Shown: positions 25,993 through 34,344 of the stretch, one piece after another
Numbering within the stretch: the stretch's first letter is position 1
Layout: each line of letters begins with the position of its first letter
NCBI GenBank assembly: GCA_945870155.1
Contig: CAMBSB010000032.1
Span: forward strand, 1-39,927
Length of the DNA stretch: 39,927 nucleotides
DNA from: Paludibacter jiangxiensis
GTDB taxonomy: Bacteria; Bacteroidota; Bacteroidia; Bacteroidales; Paludibacteraceae
Reading direction: 5' to 3'
Translations under genes and position numbers: made by a program
Notes under the pieces: generated by a model
Told to the model about the DNA's origin: nothing
Database searches by the model: none
The model's input: only the letters and a program-made list of their open reading frames with translations

Positions 25993-26631
25993 TTAATTTC
26001 CAAGTAAATTTTTGATTTCTTTGATTGCCCTAGACCTAAGCGTATATACATAATCTTTAGATATTTTTTCATCTCTGTTTTCTATCTTATTACCATCTTT
26101 TTTTTCCTGTTTATGAATAATTTTTCTTTTAGTCAATTCCGTTGCAATCTCTTCATCGCTATATCCTTCGAGGTATAAGCTCATTACAATTTTGTAACTT
26201 TCCGGTTTAAGCCGATTAATAGCATCATAAATCTCTAACAATTGCATTCTTTTTTCCACAGAATTAACATTTTCGGGCTGTTCAATTGGTGTTACATCTA
26301 TATTGATTGTTTTTTCTGAAAAACCTATCAAATTTTTCCGTTTTTCGAGAATTAAATTTCGCCCGATTCTACATATATAGCTCTTTAATGATGATTCTCC
26401 CTTAAAATCTCTTACCGACTTCCAATTGTTTTTTTGCAAATTGATAAATAGCTCACTAATTAAATCATGCAATAATTCGTCATTCCCGTAATAATAATTG
26501 GTATAGTACTTAAGCTGATTCCAGCATTTATTATACAATAAATAGGATATAGCTTCTTCATTTCCATTGTCTACAATTAATGATATTAATTCTTTATCGT
26601 TATAATTTTTGTAAGTATCTAATAAGTTCAT
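25993..26631 (-). CDS. ECF-like sigma-70 family factor with Lys-rich insertion
   Basis: 212 residues. Region 2 spans about 30-100 (ELLHDLISELFINLQKN, then SLKSYICRIGRNLILEKRK). Region 4 spans about 133-208 (AINRLKPESYKIVMSLYLEG, YSDEEIATEL, YVYTLRSRAIKEIKNLL). Between the two helices of the region 4 DNA-binding motif there is a charged insertion of about 22 residues (168-190, KRKIIHKQEKKDGNKIENRD), which normal ECF factors lack. It is the first gene of the twelve-gene operon, so it probably activates the operon's own promoter together with an anti-sigma factor (inference). No convincing consensus promoter is visible upstream, which would fit self-activation. Confidence 0.82.
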   Translation of the reverse strand: MNLLDTYKNYNDKELISLIVDNGNEEAISYLLYNKCWNQLKYYTNYYYGNDELLHDLISELFINLQKNNWKSVRDFKGESSLKSYICRIGRNLILEKRKNLIGFSEKTINIDVTPIEQPENVNSVEKRMQLLEIYDAINRLKPESYKIVMSLYLEGYSDEEIATELTKRKIIHKQEKKDGNKIENRDEKISKDYVYTLRSRAIKEIKNLLGN

Positions 26632-26726
26632 ATGTTTAGTAATAAAGAAATAATATCCAAAATCTAAAAAAAATCAATATGTTGTATATAATATAAATTT
26701 TATAAATCTTTACGGTTATTTTAAAC

Positions 26727-26753
26727 CAATAGCCCCATTTACTGAGGCTATTG
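26727..26753 (-). terminator. Probable terminator of the 224-aa gene
   Basis: CAATAGCC (26727-26734) pairs with GGCTATTG (26746-26753). It lies 13 bp beyond the stop of the minus-strand gene at 26766, and a T-rich stretch (GGTTTAAAATAA on the minus strand) follows. It isolates the sigma/dynamin operon from upstream transcription. Confidence 0.6.
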
Positions 26754-26765
26754 TCATTCAATTGT

Positions 26766-27440
26766 TTATGGCACTATGGCCGTTACCATTCCGCTCCAGG
26801 GGCCTACTTTGCCGTTGCGGTTAACCCAGCGGCTGTAGGCATACACTGTTTTACCACGTTGCTCCGGTGTGAAAATTACCGCTTCGTGAGAGCGGGTAAT
26901 ATTGGCACGGTCGGGGCATTCGGCTGGTGTAACAGGTACAGGAGCATCAATTTTATGTACAATTTCGCAAAATGCCACGTTTGCCGGTTTTGAATGCGAG
27001 GCTGGTGTGGCTGAGTCGGAGAAAACCACGTGTAAAATGGAAATCTCTTCGGCTGTTAGCGATACCACCGGTGTGGTGGTGGGTGCAGGGGCGGATGTTC
27101 CTCCTCCTGTGCTTGTACGATGCACATGCAACATATCTTTCCCTTCGGCCGGAATGTCGTCGTTGTTCAGAATGTCATGATCATACAAATCAATAAGCGC
27201 AGCTCCATAGGGTAGCCAAGCAGCATCGCGTGCCGCCGTTGCAGCAGGGCTTTGGGTGCTCGGATTGTTAGTTACAGCATACTTCAATTCATAATCGGCA
27301 CGCAGTGGTGCGATTTTAGTCAACCTGTCGGTAGAAATTTTCCACAGACTGGCATTAGTTGTACACGCTTCAACGGCATTGCGTTGAAAATCGAAACGGG
27401 CTGATGGGCTCGTTGGGATACTGTAAGTTTCCTTGCTCAT
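26766..27440 (-). CDS. Hypothetical protein with FN3-like C-terminus, 224 aa
   Basis: Family not named by me, but the pattern is known from Bacteroidota. The N-terminus (MSKETYSIPTSPSARFDFQ) is followed by helical segments with many Ala and Thr. A low-complexity Gly/Pro/Thr linker follows at about 110-126 (TSTGGGTSAPAPTTTP). The C-terminus ends GKTVYAYSRWVNRNGKVGPW, typical of the last strands of a fibronectin type III-like domain. No signal peptide is seen. The gene is visibly richer in G and C than its neighbours, suggesting different origin or selection. It has its own terminator and lies next to the 21-nt repeat tract. Confidence 0.65.
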   Translation of the reverse strand: MSKETYSIPTSPSARFDFQRNAVEACTTNASLWKISTDRLTKIAPLRADYELKYAVTNNPSTQSPAATAARDAAWLPYGAALIDLYDHDILNNDDIPAEGKDMLHVHRTSTGGGTSAPAPTTTPVVSLTAEEISILHVVFSDSATPASHSKPANVAFCEIVHKIDAPVPVTPAECPDRANITRSHEAVIFTPEQRGKTVYAYSRWVNRNGKVGPWSGMVTAIVP

Positions 27441-27635
27441 AACGGGAAATTAACTTAAGTGAATAATTGGGTTTCGAAAATACATATTTAAAAAGAACGA
27501 GTCTTAGAAAATAATCAAACTCCTGTATTATTGACTTATAAAATGCGCTTAGGGCGGCTTAGACTAAGTGCATTTAAGTGTAAACAAGTATCAATGGATA
27601 GATTAACGGCACTTTTCACTTTAAAACTACAGTTT

Positions 27636-27880
27636 TTTGGTGATGCATTCGTCGCACTTGGTGACGCATTCGTCTCAGTTGGTGACAAAGTATGGGCAGT
27701 TTGTGATAAACTAGCGGCATTTTATGATAAAACGGTGGTAGTTTGTAACAAACTAAGGGTACTCCCTCACACAATACCACTGATTTGTGAAAAGCTAAGG
27801 GCATTTTATGATTAATCAGTGGTAGTTTACAATAAAATGTCGGTAGTTCGTAACGCAACAGTCGTAGTTTTTCATTAAAC
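27636..27880. repeat. Degenerate 21-nt tandem repeat tract (heptapeptide repeats)
   Basis: About eleven 21-nt units run from 27636. Read on the plus strand they give seven-residue units such as FGDAFVA, LGDAFVS, VGDKVWA, VCDKLAA, FYDKTVV, VCNKLRV. Read on the minus strand (frame 27616-27960, possible start near 27900) they give LPTFYCK, LPLINHK, MPLAFHK, VPLVCYK, LPPFYHK, MPLVYHK, LPILCHQ. The period is exactly seven codons throughout. The minus frame is open for 114 codons; the plus frame breaks after unit 8. Whether any peptide is made is unclear. Confidence 0.75.
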
Positions 27881-27960
27881 TTTAGCTTATTAATATCCAT
27901 TGGTTTCAGTAGGTGTAGCGCTCTACAATTACCATAATACACAACAAAAATAAACGACAA

Positions 27961-28632
27961 ATTTTATATAAACAAATGTAATTTTTCACAAATAGGTGCT
28001 AATTGCAGAAAACAGGACATAAGTTGCAAAATTAGTGTCTATGTGGTTGAAAATAGTGAATGAAAAAATGGGGAGGAGGGGAAGTTTTTATAATGTATGT
28101 AAGTACAAAAAGATGAGTTATGGGCTGTGTATTATGTGTTAAATTAAGTAATTTATAAGACACCAGATGAAATAAACATATACAAACAAGTGGAACATGA
28201 AAGCATCCTACCCTTACTTTTATTGTTTGATGTGTAAAAAAATGCTAAGCTTGTAATTAAAATCAAACCAGACAGGTTTCCAAAAACCTGTCTGGTTTAA
28301 TGCATTAAAATGAAATTATCTGCTTTATAATTTACTTCAAATACACGTTTCTCAGCAAATCAATTTTAGTTTTGTACAATGTTAAGACCAAATCTTAGGG
28401 CTTCCACTGTTTCACAGTGTGTACAATTTGCTAGAGCATACATTGTCGGGGAACGACAAGATGAGCGTGTGCGTAAAACCAGCTAAATGCAAGTCAGCCA
28501 ATTCATAACAGGATCAGCCAGCCAATAAACATAGAGCTTTTATAGGTTCTCGCTCATTTATTATTCTTGTTTCTCTAAGTCGTAAAAGGAGATGTTATTC
28601 TTCCTTACTCGTTTTTCGTATTCATTATCGAA
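27961..28632. other. Long gene-free region
   Basis: 672 bp with no convincing open frame on either strand. It contains the perfect palindrome at 28265-28298 and a slightly G/C-richer stretch at 28430-28520 without recognisable structure. No tRNA-like fold or riboswitch is seen. Confidence 0.5.
28265..28298. repeat. Perfect 15-bp palindrome with 4-nt loop
   Basis: AAACCAGACAGGTTT (28265-28279) and its exact inverted copy (28284-28298) surround CCAA. It is the same CAGGTTT/AAACCTG family as 8004-8077, a dispersed palindromic element. It could form a cruciform or an RNA hairpin. Confidence 0.8.
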
Positions 28633-31407
28633 TTATTTAATAATCACTTTGTCTGAATAATTATTAATACGGATCAAATATATTCCTTTTAATAAAGGTA
28701 TTTTCGTTTGATTACTCATAATGGTTTGTTCTATTATCTTTTTTCCTAACACATTGTAAATTTCAACTTTACTACCTTCTTTTACATGCTCAATATTAAG
28801 TTTTCCGTTTTCCGTTCTTAATTTAATATCGCTTTGTAAAATAGGCTGAATGGAAGTTGTCATTTCAATGATATTACCAAAATCTTTCCACTTATTTGCA
28901 TTTTGATAAGCTGTTTTAGAACCAACAGGTACATATAGGCTACAATTGTTTGTATTTGAGTTATAAAATACGGCAGAAGATATACTTATATCAATTGGAG
29001 AAGCTGAAAACACATAAACCGCCGACAACTTTTTGGATCCTGAAAATGATTGGTTTCCTATAGTTTGGACAGATAATGGTATGCTAATACTTTTTAAACT
29101 ATCACAAGCCATAAATGCGTAATTACCAATAGACCTAACAGTTGATGGTATTGTTACTGAAGTTATATTCCCGCACTCATTGAATGTGCTATTTTCAATA
29201 GTCAACAATGTTGTAGGAAGTTTTAAATCACCAGAAAGACTATGACAATTCCAAAATGCAAATTCACCAATTGTAGTCACTGCATCTGGAATAGATATGC
29301 TGCCAGTAAATCCTTTACAATTGTAAAAAGCGTATTTTCCAATAGCAGTAACGGAGCTTGGTATAGATAAATTACCCGAGAAATTAGTACAGTTATAAAA
29401 AACTCCTTGTCCAATATTACTTAAAGATTCAGATAAGAATAAATTGCCATTTAAAGCCGAGCAGTTGTTAAATGCGTAATTTCCTAATGATGAAACTGAG
29501 TTTGGAATACATAAAGTCCCTATTAAACTGGAACAGTTTTCAAAGGCATAATTACCTATCGAGATTAATCCATCTGGCAATTTAATAGAACTAATTTTAC
29601 TACAATTATCAAATGCATAATCGCCTATATTGGTCAAAGATGAAGGTAAATCTAACGAAGTAAGTTCGCTACACCCATAAAAAGCAGATTTACTAATTGT
29701 TGTTACAGATGGTGGAATATTTATGGTGATTAAGCCGTTACATCCATAAAATGCGACAGCACCAATTGAAGTCAAGTTTGTTGGCAAGATAACGGTTGCT
29801 AAAGTTGTTTTCCCTTTACCTGTATTATAATTGTAAAATGCTCTTTGAGGAATAGTCATTGCGTTGTAAGTTGTGCTCGCGGAAGAATAAGTTCCCTCTG
29901 TTCCTTCATAAGCTGCCACATTCGCTCCGCTTAAATCTAAAATTGCTAACATACTTAAACTATCACGTATAAATTTAAAATCGCGTGCATCGATTGTTCC
30001 AATTATCCTAAGGCTTGTAATGGTAGTTTTATCAACTTGGTTAAAGCTGTCAAGTAAACTTCCAGGAGTGTTTGCGTTAACATTGTGTATAATTGAATCT
30101 TGAAATACTTGAGTAATTTTAGTAATAGTACCATCAGTACTAATTATTTTCACAATGGCTGACCGAATTGATTTTGAAAGATTTTCTTGTGCTGCCAAAA
30201 TAAAAGATCCATTACCAGAACCAGTTGCCGGGTTCACAGACAACCAACTTTTATCTACAGAAACAATCCAGTTTGTATTCGAGATTATATCACATTTTGT
30301 TTTACAGCTTGTACTTGGTATTCGAATAGTGTCTGTCTTAATCGTATCGACATCGAATTTTTTGACGGTTATTCTTCCATTATATTGATAAAATGCAACA
30401 TAAGGAGTATTCTGTTCACTAATCGCTAATTCAAGACATGGGTACGCCGAACCACTTCCTCCAAATAGAGATATAGGGTTACCTATAGCTTTCCAATTGT
30501 TATCTTCATATTTTTGCATAACAACACTATTTTCTAAATGAAATAAAATACTAGGTAAACCATTTTTATCAATTGACATTGAAAGATTAGCAGTAATAAG
30601 ATTATTTAATATTTTTGTCCAACCCGAGCCATTAAATTTAATTATATTGTATCCATCTTCTAAATATACAATATATATTATTCCTGAATTATTTATAGTC
30701 ATAGTAGGGTTAGAAATTTCATTACTTGAAAAACGTGTTACTAACTCCCAATTACTGTTGTAATATTTCATTACTGTTAATATATCTGTCGTTGAACTAT
30801 CTTTCTGACATAATACATAGGGAACATCTTTATTGTCAAAAGCTATTGAATAAACATGACTATAAGTAAAGCCCTCAGGACCTACTAATTCCCAGTTGGT
30901 TCCATTGAATTTTTTCACAGTAGTTTTACTGTTATATGTTCCAGGCACTTGACCATAATACGCTACATACGGTGTATTCTTTTTATCTATGGCTAAAGAA
31001 GGTGTTAATGAAATGCCATAAGACATACTCTTATTTCCAATAACTTCCCAATTACTACCATTAAATTTTTGCACTGTTGCATAACGGTCTCCATCCAAAT
31101 ATAGAACATAAGGTATTCCATTATTATCGATTGAAATAGAGCTGGAACTTGGTCTTTCGCCTGAAAATCCCCTATCACCTAATGTAACCCAATTAGTACC
31201 ATTATATTTTTTCACTGTTGTTCCAATATAATTACTATCACAATATGCCACGTATGGTACACTGTTTTTGTCTAAAGCTATTGAGGGATATGAAATAAAC
31301 TTTGGTGTGAAGCTTTCATTTCCAACACTTATCCACTTCTGACACAAAACAGATTGTATTGTAACAAAAAAAATCAAAACGATTATAAAAACGACTACTT
31401 TTTTCAT
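28633..31407 (-). CDS. Type IX-secreted BACON / BspA leucine-rich repeat protein, 924 aa
   Basis: Signal peptide at 1-22 (VVVFIIVLIFFVTIQSVLC). Residues about 25-350 hold six to seven propeller-like repeats of about 45 residues, each with PYVAYxD-type strands and VKKYNGTNW-like ends. A BACON domain follows at about 352-436 (SNTNWIVSVDKSWLSVNP), a Bacteroidota glycan- or protein-binding module. Residues about 500-800 are BspA-type LRR_5 repeats (I-P-x-S-V-T-x-I-x-x-x-A-F-x-x-C). The last 70 residues are a T9SS sorting tail (VEIYNVLGKKIIEQ, then GIYLIRINNYSDKVIIK). It is probably a surface-attached or secreted adhesin-like protein; ligand unknown. Confidence 0.88.
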   Translation of the reverse strand: MKKVVVFIIVLIFFVTIQSVLCQKWISVGNESFTPKFISYPSIALDKNSVPYVAYCDSNYIGTTVKKYNGTNWVTLGDRGFSGERPSSSSISIDNNGIPYVLYLDGDRYATVQKFNGSNWEVIGNKSMSYGISLTPSLAIDKKNTPYVAYYGQVPGTYNSKTTVKKFNGTNWELVGPEGFTYSHVYSIAFDNKDVPYVLCQKDSSTTDILTVMKYYNSNWELVTRFSSNEISNPTMTINNSGIIYIVYLEDGYNIIKFNGSGWTKILNNLITANLSMSIDKNGLPSILFHLENSVVMQKYEDNNWKAIGNPISLFGGSGSAYPCLELAISEQNTPYVAFYQYNGRITVKKFDVDTIKTDTIRIPSTSCKTKCDIISNTNWIVSVDKSWLSVNPATGSGNGSFILAAQENLSKSIRSAIVKIISTDGTITKITQVFQDSIIHNVNANTPGSLLDSFNQVDKTTITSLRIIGTIDARDFKFIRDSLSMLAILDLSGANVAAYEGTEGTYSSASTTYNAMTIPQRAFYNYNTGKGKTTLATVILPTNLTSIGAVAFYGCNGLITINIPPSVTTISKSAFYGCSELTSLDLPSSLTNIGDYAFDNCSKISSIKLPDGLISIGNYAFENCSSLIGTLCIPNSVSSLGNYAFNNCSALNGNLFLSESLSNIGQGVFYNCTNFSGNLSIPSSVTAIGKYAFYNCKGFTGSISIPDAVTTIGEFAFWNCHSLSGDLKLPTTLLTIENSTFNECGNITSVTIPSTVRSIGNYAFMACDSLKSISIPLSVQTIGNQSFSGSKKLSAVYVFSASPIDISISSAVFYNSNTNNCSLYVPVGSKTAYQNANKWKDFGNIIEMTTSIQPILQSDIKLRTENGKLNIEHVKEGSKVEIYNVLGKKIIEQTIMSNQTKIPLLKGIYLIRINNYSDKVIIK

Positions 31408-31451
31408 TGTTTTATTATATTTTTAAAATTAAAGTATTCCGATTAATTGAT

Positions 31452-31931
31452 CTATTTGTATCTTTTTCCAGCACAAATTGGACACGTTTTATGATAATGA
31501 TTTTCAAAACCGCCACACATAGCACAAGGTGTTTCTTTGTAAGAATGACCTAATCCAAATTCGGCAGGGTATTCTTTTCTCGGATTTTGGCCTGTTCCAT
31601 GACAAAATGAACAGACTTGCTTTTGTTTAGTTATTGACGGTTTTGATGTCGTTATATTTGTTGAAGTCGTTGATTTGTAATTTGATGAATTACTATAATT
31701 TATTGAATTACTATATGCATTATTTAAACTGTTAGATACTATGCTTGCTAACTTACTTATAGCATTAAGGGTTCCCATCAATCTAGCACTTTTTATTGCT
31801 TTGCTTGCATCACTGTAGGTAGGGTCTATTGTTAGTGCTTGATTGAAATAATTTATAGTATCTACATAAAGTTCATTATTGTAGTAACAGTACCCAATAA
31901 GATAATATGGATATGGTTTAGTATTATCCAA
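31452..31931 (-). CDS. TPR plus DnaJ-like zinc-ribbon protein, 159 aa, possibly N-terminally truncated
   Basis: Residues 8-45 form one TPR hairpin (PYYLIGYCYYNNELYVDTIN, then FNQALTIDPTY). A Ser/Asn-rich linker follows, then a Cys-rich C-terminus: CSFCHGTGQNP and CAMCGG...CPICAGKRYK, the C-x2-C-x-G-x-G pattern of DnaJ-type zinc modules. The only usable start is TTG at 31929-31931, or a rarer codon just upstream, because a TGA lies a few codons before it in frame. A single TPR at the N-terminus also suggests that earlier repeats were lost. It lies 44 bp upstream of the T9SS protein gene. Confidence 0.6.
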   Translation of the reverse strand: MDNTKPYPYYLIGYCYYNNELYVDTINYFNQALTIDPTYSDASKAIKSARLMGTLNAISKLASIVSNSLNNAYSNSINYSNSSNYKSTTSTNITTSKPSITKQKQVCSFCHGTGQNPRKEYPAEFGLGHSYKETPCAMCGGFENHYHKTCPICAGKRYK

Positions 31932-32018
31932 TGAAATACTTCTTCAATAAGACACAACTTGTTTGAATGTAGAAAAATTTATAATTCCTGCAAAAAGACT
32001 CCAATGTATAAATTTATT

Positions 32019-32387
32019 TTATTCTGTAAATTCAATTACATAACCTGAGGCTGTAATTGTCTTTTTCATAAAGATTGGAAAAACAAATGAATAATGAGCA
32101 TCATAGGTTATATTTGCAATAGTCTTAGCACCACCTTTTAAATTTGCATTATCAAACATTTTACTTTTTGCATTTTCAAGTACAGAGGTATTTGATAAAC
32201 CTCCTATTCCGAATATATAAGTGTTCGATGATTTACCTGATACCTTATCAAGTATTTTGAAATTCTTTTTTGAGAGCTCTACTGTAGTTAATGTTGTAGT
32301 TCCATTTCCAACCACCGATGCACTTATACCACAACTTGTAAAAAGAATTGCAGAAAAAAATAGAATTAATAAAGTCTTTGTTTTCAT
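32019..32387 (-). CDS. Small lipoprotein, DUF6567-like
   Basis: 122 residues from the ATG at 32387. The signal peptide MKTKTLLILFFSAILFTSC ends in a lipobox (Cys19). A longer frame from 32432 would place 15 polar residues before the signal, so the internal start is chosen. The mature part has a repeated strand pattern (KNFKILDKVSGKSSNTYIFG, then AKSKMFDNANLKGGAKTIAN) and ends in ITASGYVIEF. This resembles small Bacteroidota lipoproteins of the DUF6567 type; function unknown. The assignment is from memory of the pattern, not from a search. Confidence 0.6.
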   Translation of the reverse strand: MKTKTLLILFFSAILFTSCGISASVVGNGTTTLTTVELSKKNFKILDKVSGKSSNTYIFGIGGLSNTSVLENAKSKMFDNANLKGGAKTIANITYDAHYSFVFPIFMKKTITASGYVIEFTE

Positions 32388-32564
32388 TTTTTTTGAATTA
32401 TTATTTTTGCCTACTCTTAAGCTTTTCGGCAACCGCTTATATAAAATCTTAAATCAAACTTTAGTTTAACTGATTTTAATTTTAAAATTACAACGCTTTG
32501 TCGATTGTGCTGATTTTATTTCCAAATGGATTAATTTATGATGAACTTAGTGTGTTATAATAAT

Positions 32565-33233
32565 TTACCTTTTTTGTTCTTTATCAATTATTTCTAACAT
32601 CGATTTTGCTGATATCGTAAAAACATCATCAAGTCCTGAGTTAGCAGCTTTTGTGTACCATTTTCTTGCCTCATTTTTGTTGATTTCAAAACCTTTTCCA
32701 AAATAATAAAAACTAGCTAAACAACATTGTGATCTATTATCATCTAATTCTGCACCTTTTCTATACCATTTCTCAGCCTCTACATAATTTTTATTTACTC
32801 CATTGCCATTTTCGTACATGCTTCCAATATATCCTAAAGCAATTGGATTGTTCTGTTCAGCAGCTTTTATATACCATTTCATAGCGTCTGAGTAGTTTTT
32901 ATTAACTACTTCTCCTTTTTCGTAATATTTACCTAGATTACTTTGAGCCATCGCATTTCCTTGTAATGCAGCCTGAGTCATCCATTTTACCGAAAGTTGA
33001 TTACTTTGCTTTACACCACGACCATTTAAATACATATCTGCAATAATTAATTGTGCCTTATCGAACCCTAATTCAGCTGCATTTATAAAATATTTTGCCG
33101 CTTCAGGAAAATTTCCTGTTTGGTAATATTCAACGCCTTTGTTAAAAATTTGAATTGTTTGGGCAGACTGTGCAAACAAAGAATTCTGAATAAAAATTGC
33201 AAAAACTACTGTAATAAAATATGTTTTATTCAT
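32565..33233 (-). CDS. Secreted Sel1-repeat protein, 222 aa
   Basis: A signal peptide (KTYFITVVFAIFIQNSLFA) is followed by five Sel1-like repeats of 36 residues from about residue 35. Examples are AELGFDKAQLIIADMYLNG, QGNAMAQSNLGKYYEKG and QNNPIALGYIGSMYENGNG; each unit has the A-x-x-L-G-x-[LM]-Y-x-x-G and A-x-K-W-Y/x core. Sel1 repeats form an alpha-solenoid for protein-protein contacts in the periplasm. Function beyond that is unknown. It appears to be transcribed alone, with spacers over 120 bp on both sides. Confidence 0.85.
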   Translation of the reverse strand: MNKTYFITVVFAIFIQNSLFAQSAQTIQIFNKGVEYYQTGNFPEAAKYFINAAELGFDKAQLIIADMYLNGRGVKQSNQLSVKWMTQAALQGNAMAQSNLGKYYEKGEVVNKNYSDAMKWYIKAAEQNNPIALGYIGSMYENGNGVNKNYVEAEKWYRKGAELDDNRSQCCLASFYYFGKGFEINKNEARKWYTKAANSGLDDVFTISAKSMLEIIDKEQKR

Positions 33234-33361
33234 ATTGTTTCGAGATAAAATTGTTAATTTTTAAATATCGTTTAATGTTAATCTATATAGTTTGTTTACT
33301 GAATATATATGAGTTTCCATTCTCTCCTAATCTATCATCCATTACATAATTTTTTCAAATT

Positions 33362-33943
33362 TTATATCACCCTCATTGTTTCTATCAAGTTTTTTAAATA
33401 ACTTCTGGTAACATTTAAATTGGCAGCAGTATTGGTTTGTACTGTCAACACGCATACATTCAAATCAATTTTTGATAAATAATTCAGGTTGATTATACAT
33501 TGCTGGTTGATGCGGATATAGGAATTGGAATATTCGAGTATGGAAAGCGCTGTTGTGTTGCTTTTCAGGATAATACAACTAAGATTAGTAAGCACGGCAA
33601 CCCAGTGTTTTTTGGCTTTTGAATACTCAAAATACAATATCTGGTTGCTGCGTATCAACTGAAAACCATTGGCTGAAGGCACTATATAGGTTTCATGGCG
33701 TTCGAAATAGCGTGAAAGTCCTTTGTGCGCAACTTTCAGTATCTTTAGTATTTCGGTATTTTGCATTTTATCCTGATTTATCTCGGCACTGTCTTCGAAA
33801 TTTGGATGATCCGATTCGTAAATTTTAAATTTGGAGAGTTGATCGGGCTGTGGTTGTGAGTCTGTTGGATATTGTTTTGGAACAATTTCCAAGCATTGTG
33901 AAGTGGATAAAGGCACTACAATTTTATAGTTTTTTGTACTCAT
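33362..33943 (-). CDS. Stand-alone LytTR DNA-binding regulator, 193 aa
   Basis: The C-terminal 100 residues are a LytTR domain: IRSNQILYFEYSKAKKHWVA, LKSNTTALSILEYS, then YIRINQQCIINLNYLSKI and VTRSYLKNL. It aligns well by eye with the end of the response regulator at 34345. The N-terminal 90 residues (polar, Pro/Gln-rich, QPQPDQLSKF) hold no receiver domain or phosphorylatable Asp. How it is switched is unknown; it may compete for the same sites or respond through the N-terminal part. A full consensus promoter lies 22 bp upstream of the ATG. Confidence 0.85.
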   Translation of the reverse strand: MSTKNYKIVVPLSTSQCLEIVPKQYPTDSQPQPDQLSKFKIYESDHPNFEDSAEINQDKMQNTEILKILKVAHKGLSRYFERHETYIVPSANGFQLIRSNQILYFEYSKAKKHWVAVLTNLSCIILKSNTTALSILEYSNSYIRINQQCIINLNYLSKIDLNVCVLTVQTNTAANLNVTRSYLKNLIETMRVI

Positions 33944-33964
33944 ATTTTACATTCTTAACGTTGA

Positions 33965-33996
33965 CAAAGTTAATGAATGCGTATGCTGAGACCAAA
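33965..33996 (-). promoter_or_regulatory. Bacteroidota-type promoter of the LytTR gene
   Basis: On the minus strand: TTTG (33996-33993), 20 nt, then TAACTTTG (33972-33965), an exact match to TTTG-N19/20-TAnnTTTG. Transcription should start near 33958, about 15 nt before the ATG at 33943. Confidence 0.75.
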
Positions 33997-34098
33997 TGTT
34001 AAATTGGCAAAATGGTTGGTTTTTGTCAAATTCGGTACATAAATGACAAAAATAGATACTATGTTGTAGAAAATAGCGATTAAAAAAAATAATGAGTT

Positions 34099-34126
34099 GC
34101 CCCCTAGCCCCCTAAAGGGGGGATTA
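34099..34126. repeat. REP-like CCCC/GGGG palindrome
   Basis: GCCCCCTAGCCCCCTAAAGGGGGGATT: a G/C-rich inverted repeat of the family seen at 7201 and 38224. It lies between the LytTR gene and the response regulator gene. Confidence 0.55.
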
Positions 34127-34167
34127 GACAGGTGCATTGAAGAGTAGTTGTTGTGTTGTTTTAAAAG

Positions 34168-34341
34168 AGTTTGAGGTTTGAGAGTTTGAAAATTTGAAAG
34201 TTTGAGGTTTGAGGTTTGAGGTTTGGTTTGTAAATCAACAATTCTTTTCAATCTTCATTTCTAAATTTTCTTTCCTTTGCCTTATTATCTTTGTTCTTTG
34301 CTCTTTGCTCTTTCATCTTTACTCTTTGTTCTTTGCTCTAT
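34168..34341. repeat. Two tracts of heptamer-like tandem repeats
   Basis: 34168-34230 consists of TTTGAGG/TTTGAAA-like units; 34266-34341 consists of CTTTGCT/CTTTGTT-like units. Both are imperfect simple repeats downstream of the response regulator gene (minus strand). They would shift readily in length; no coding role is seen. Confidence 0.65.
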
Positions 34342-34344
34342 TTC

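Noticed and set aside
13458-26631. Prophage or conjugative element
   Set aside because: No integrase, portal, terminase, relaxase or structural genes are present anywhere in the block.
27531-27815. 94-codon plus-strand frame through the 21-nt repeat
   Set aside because: It is broken inside the repeat tract, while the opposite frame stays open; treated as repeat.
33970-34251. 93-codon minus-strand frame over the spacer
   Set aside because: It translates the REP palindrome and the TTTGAGG simple repeat, and overlaps the LytTR promoter; not a gene.
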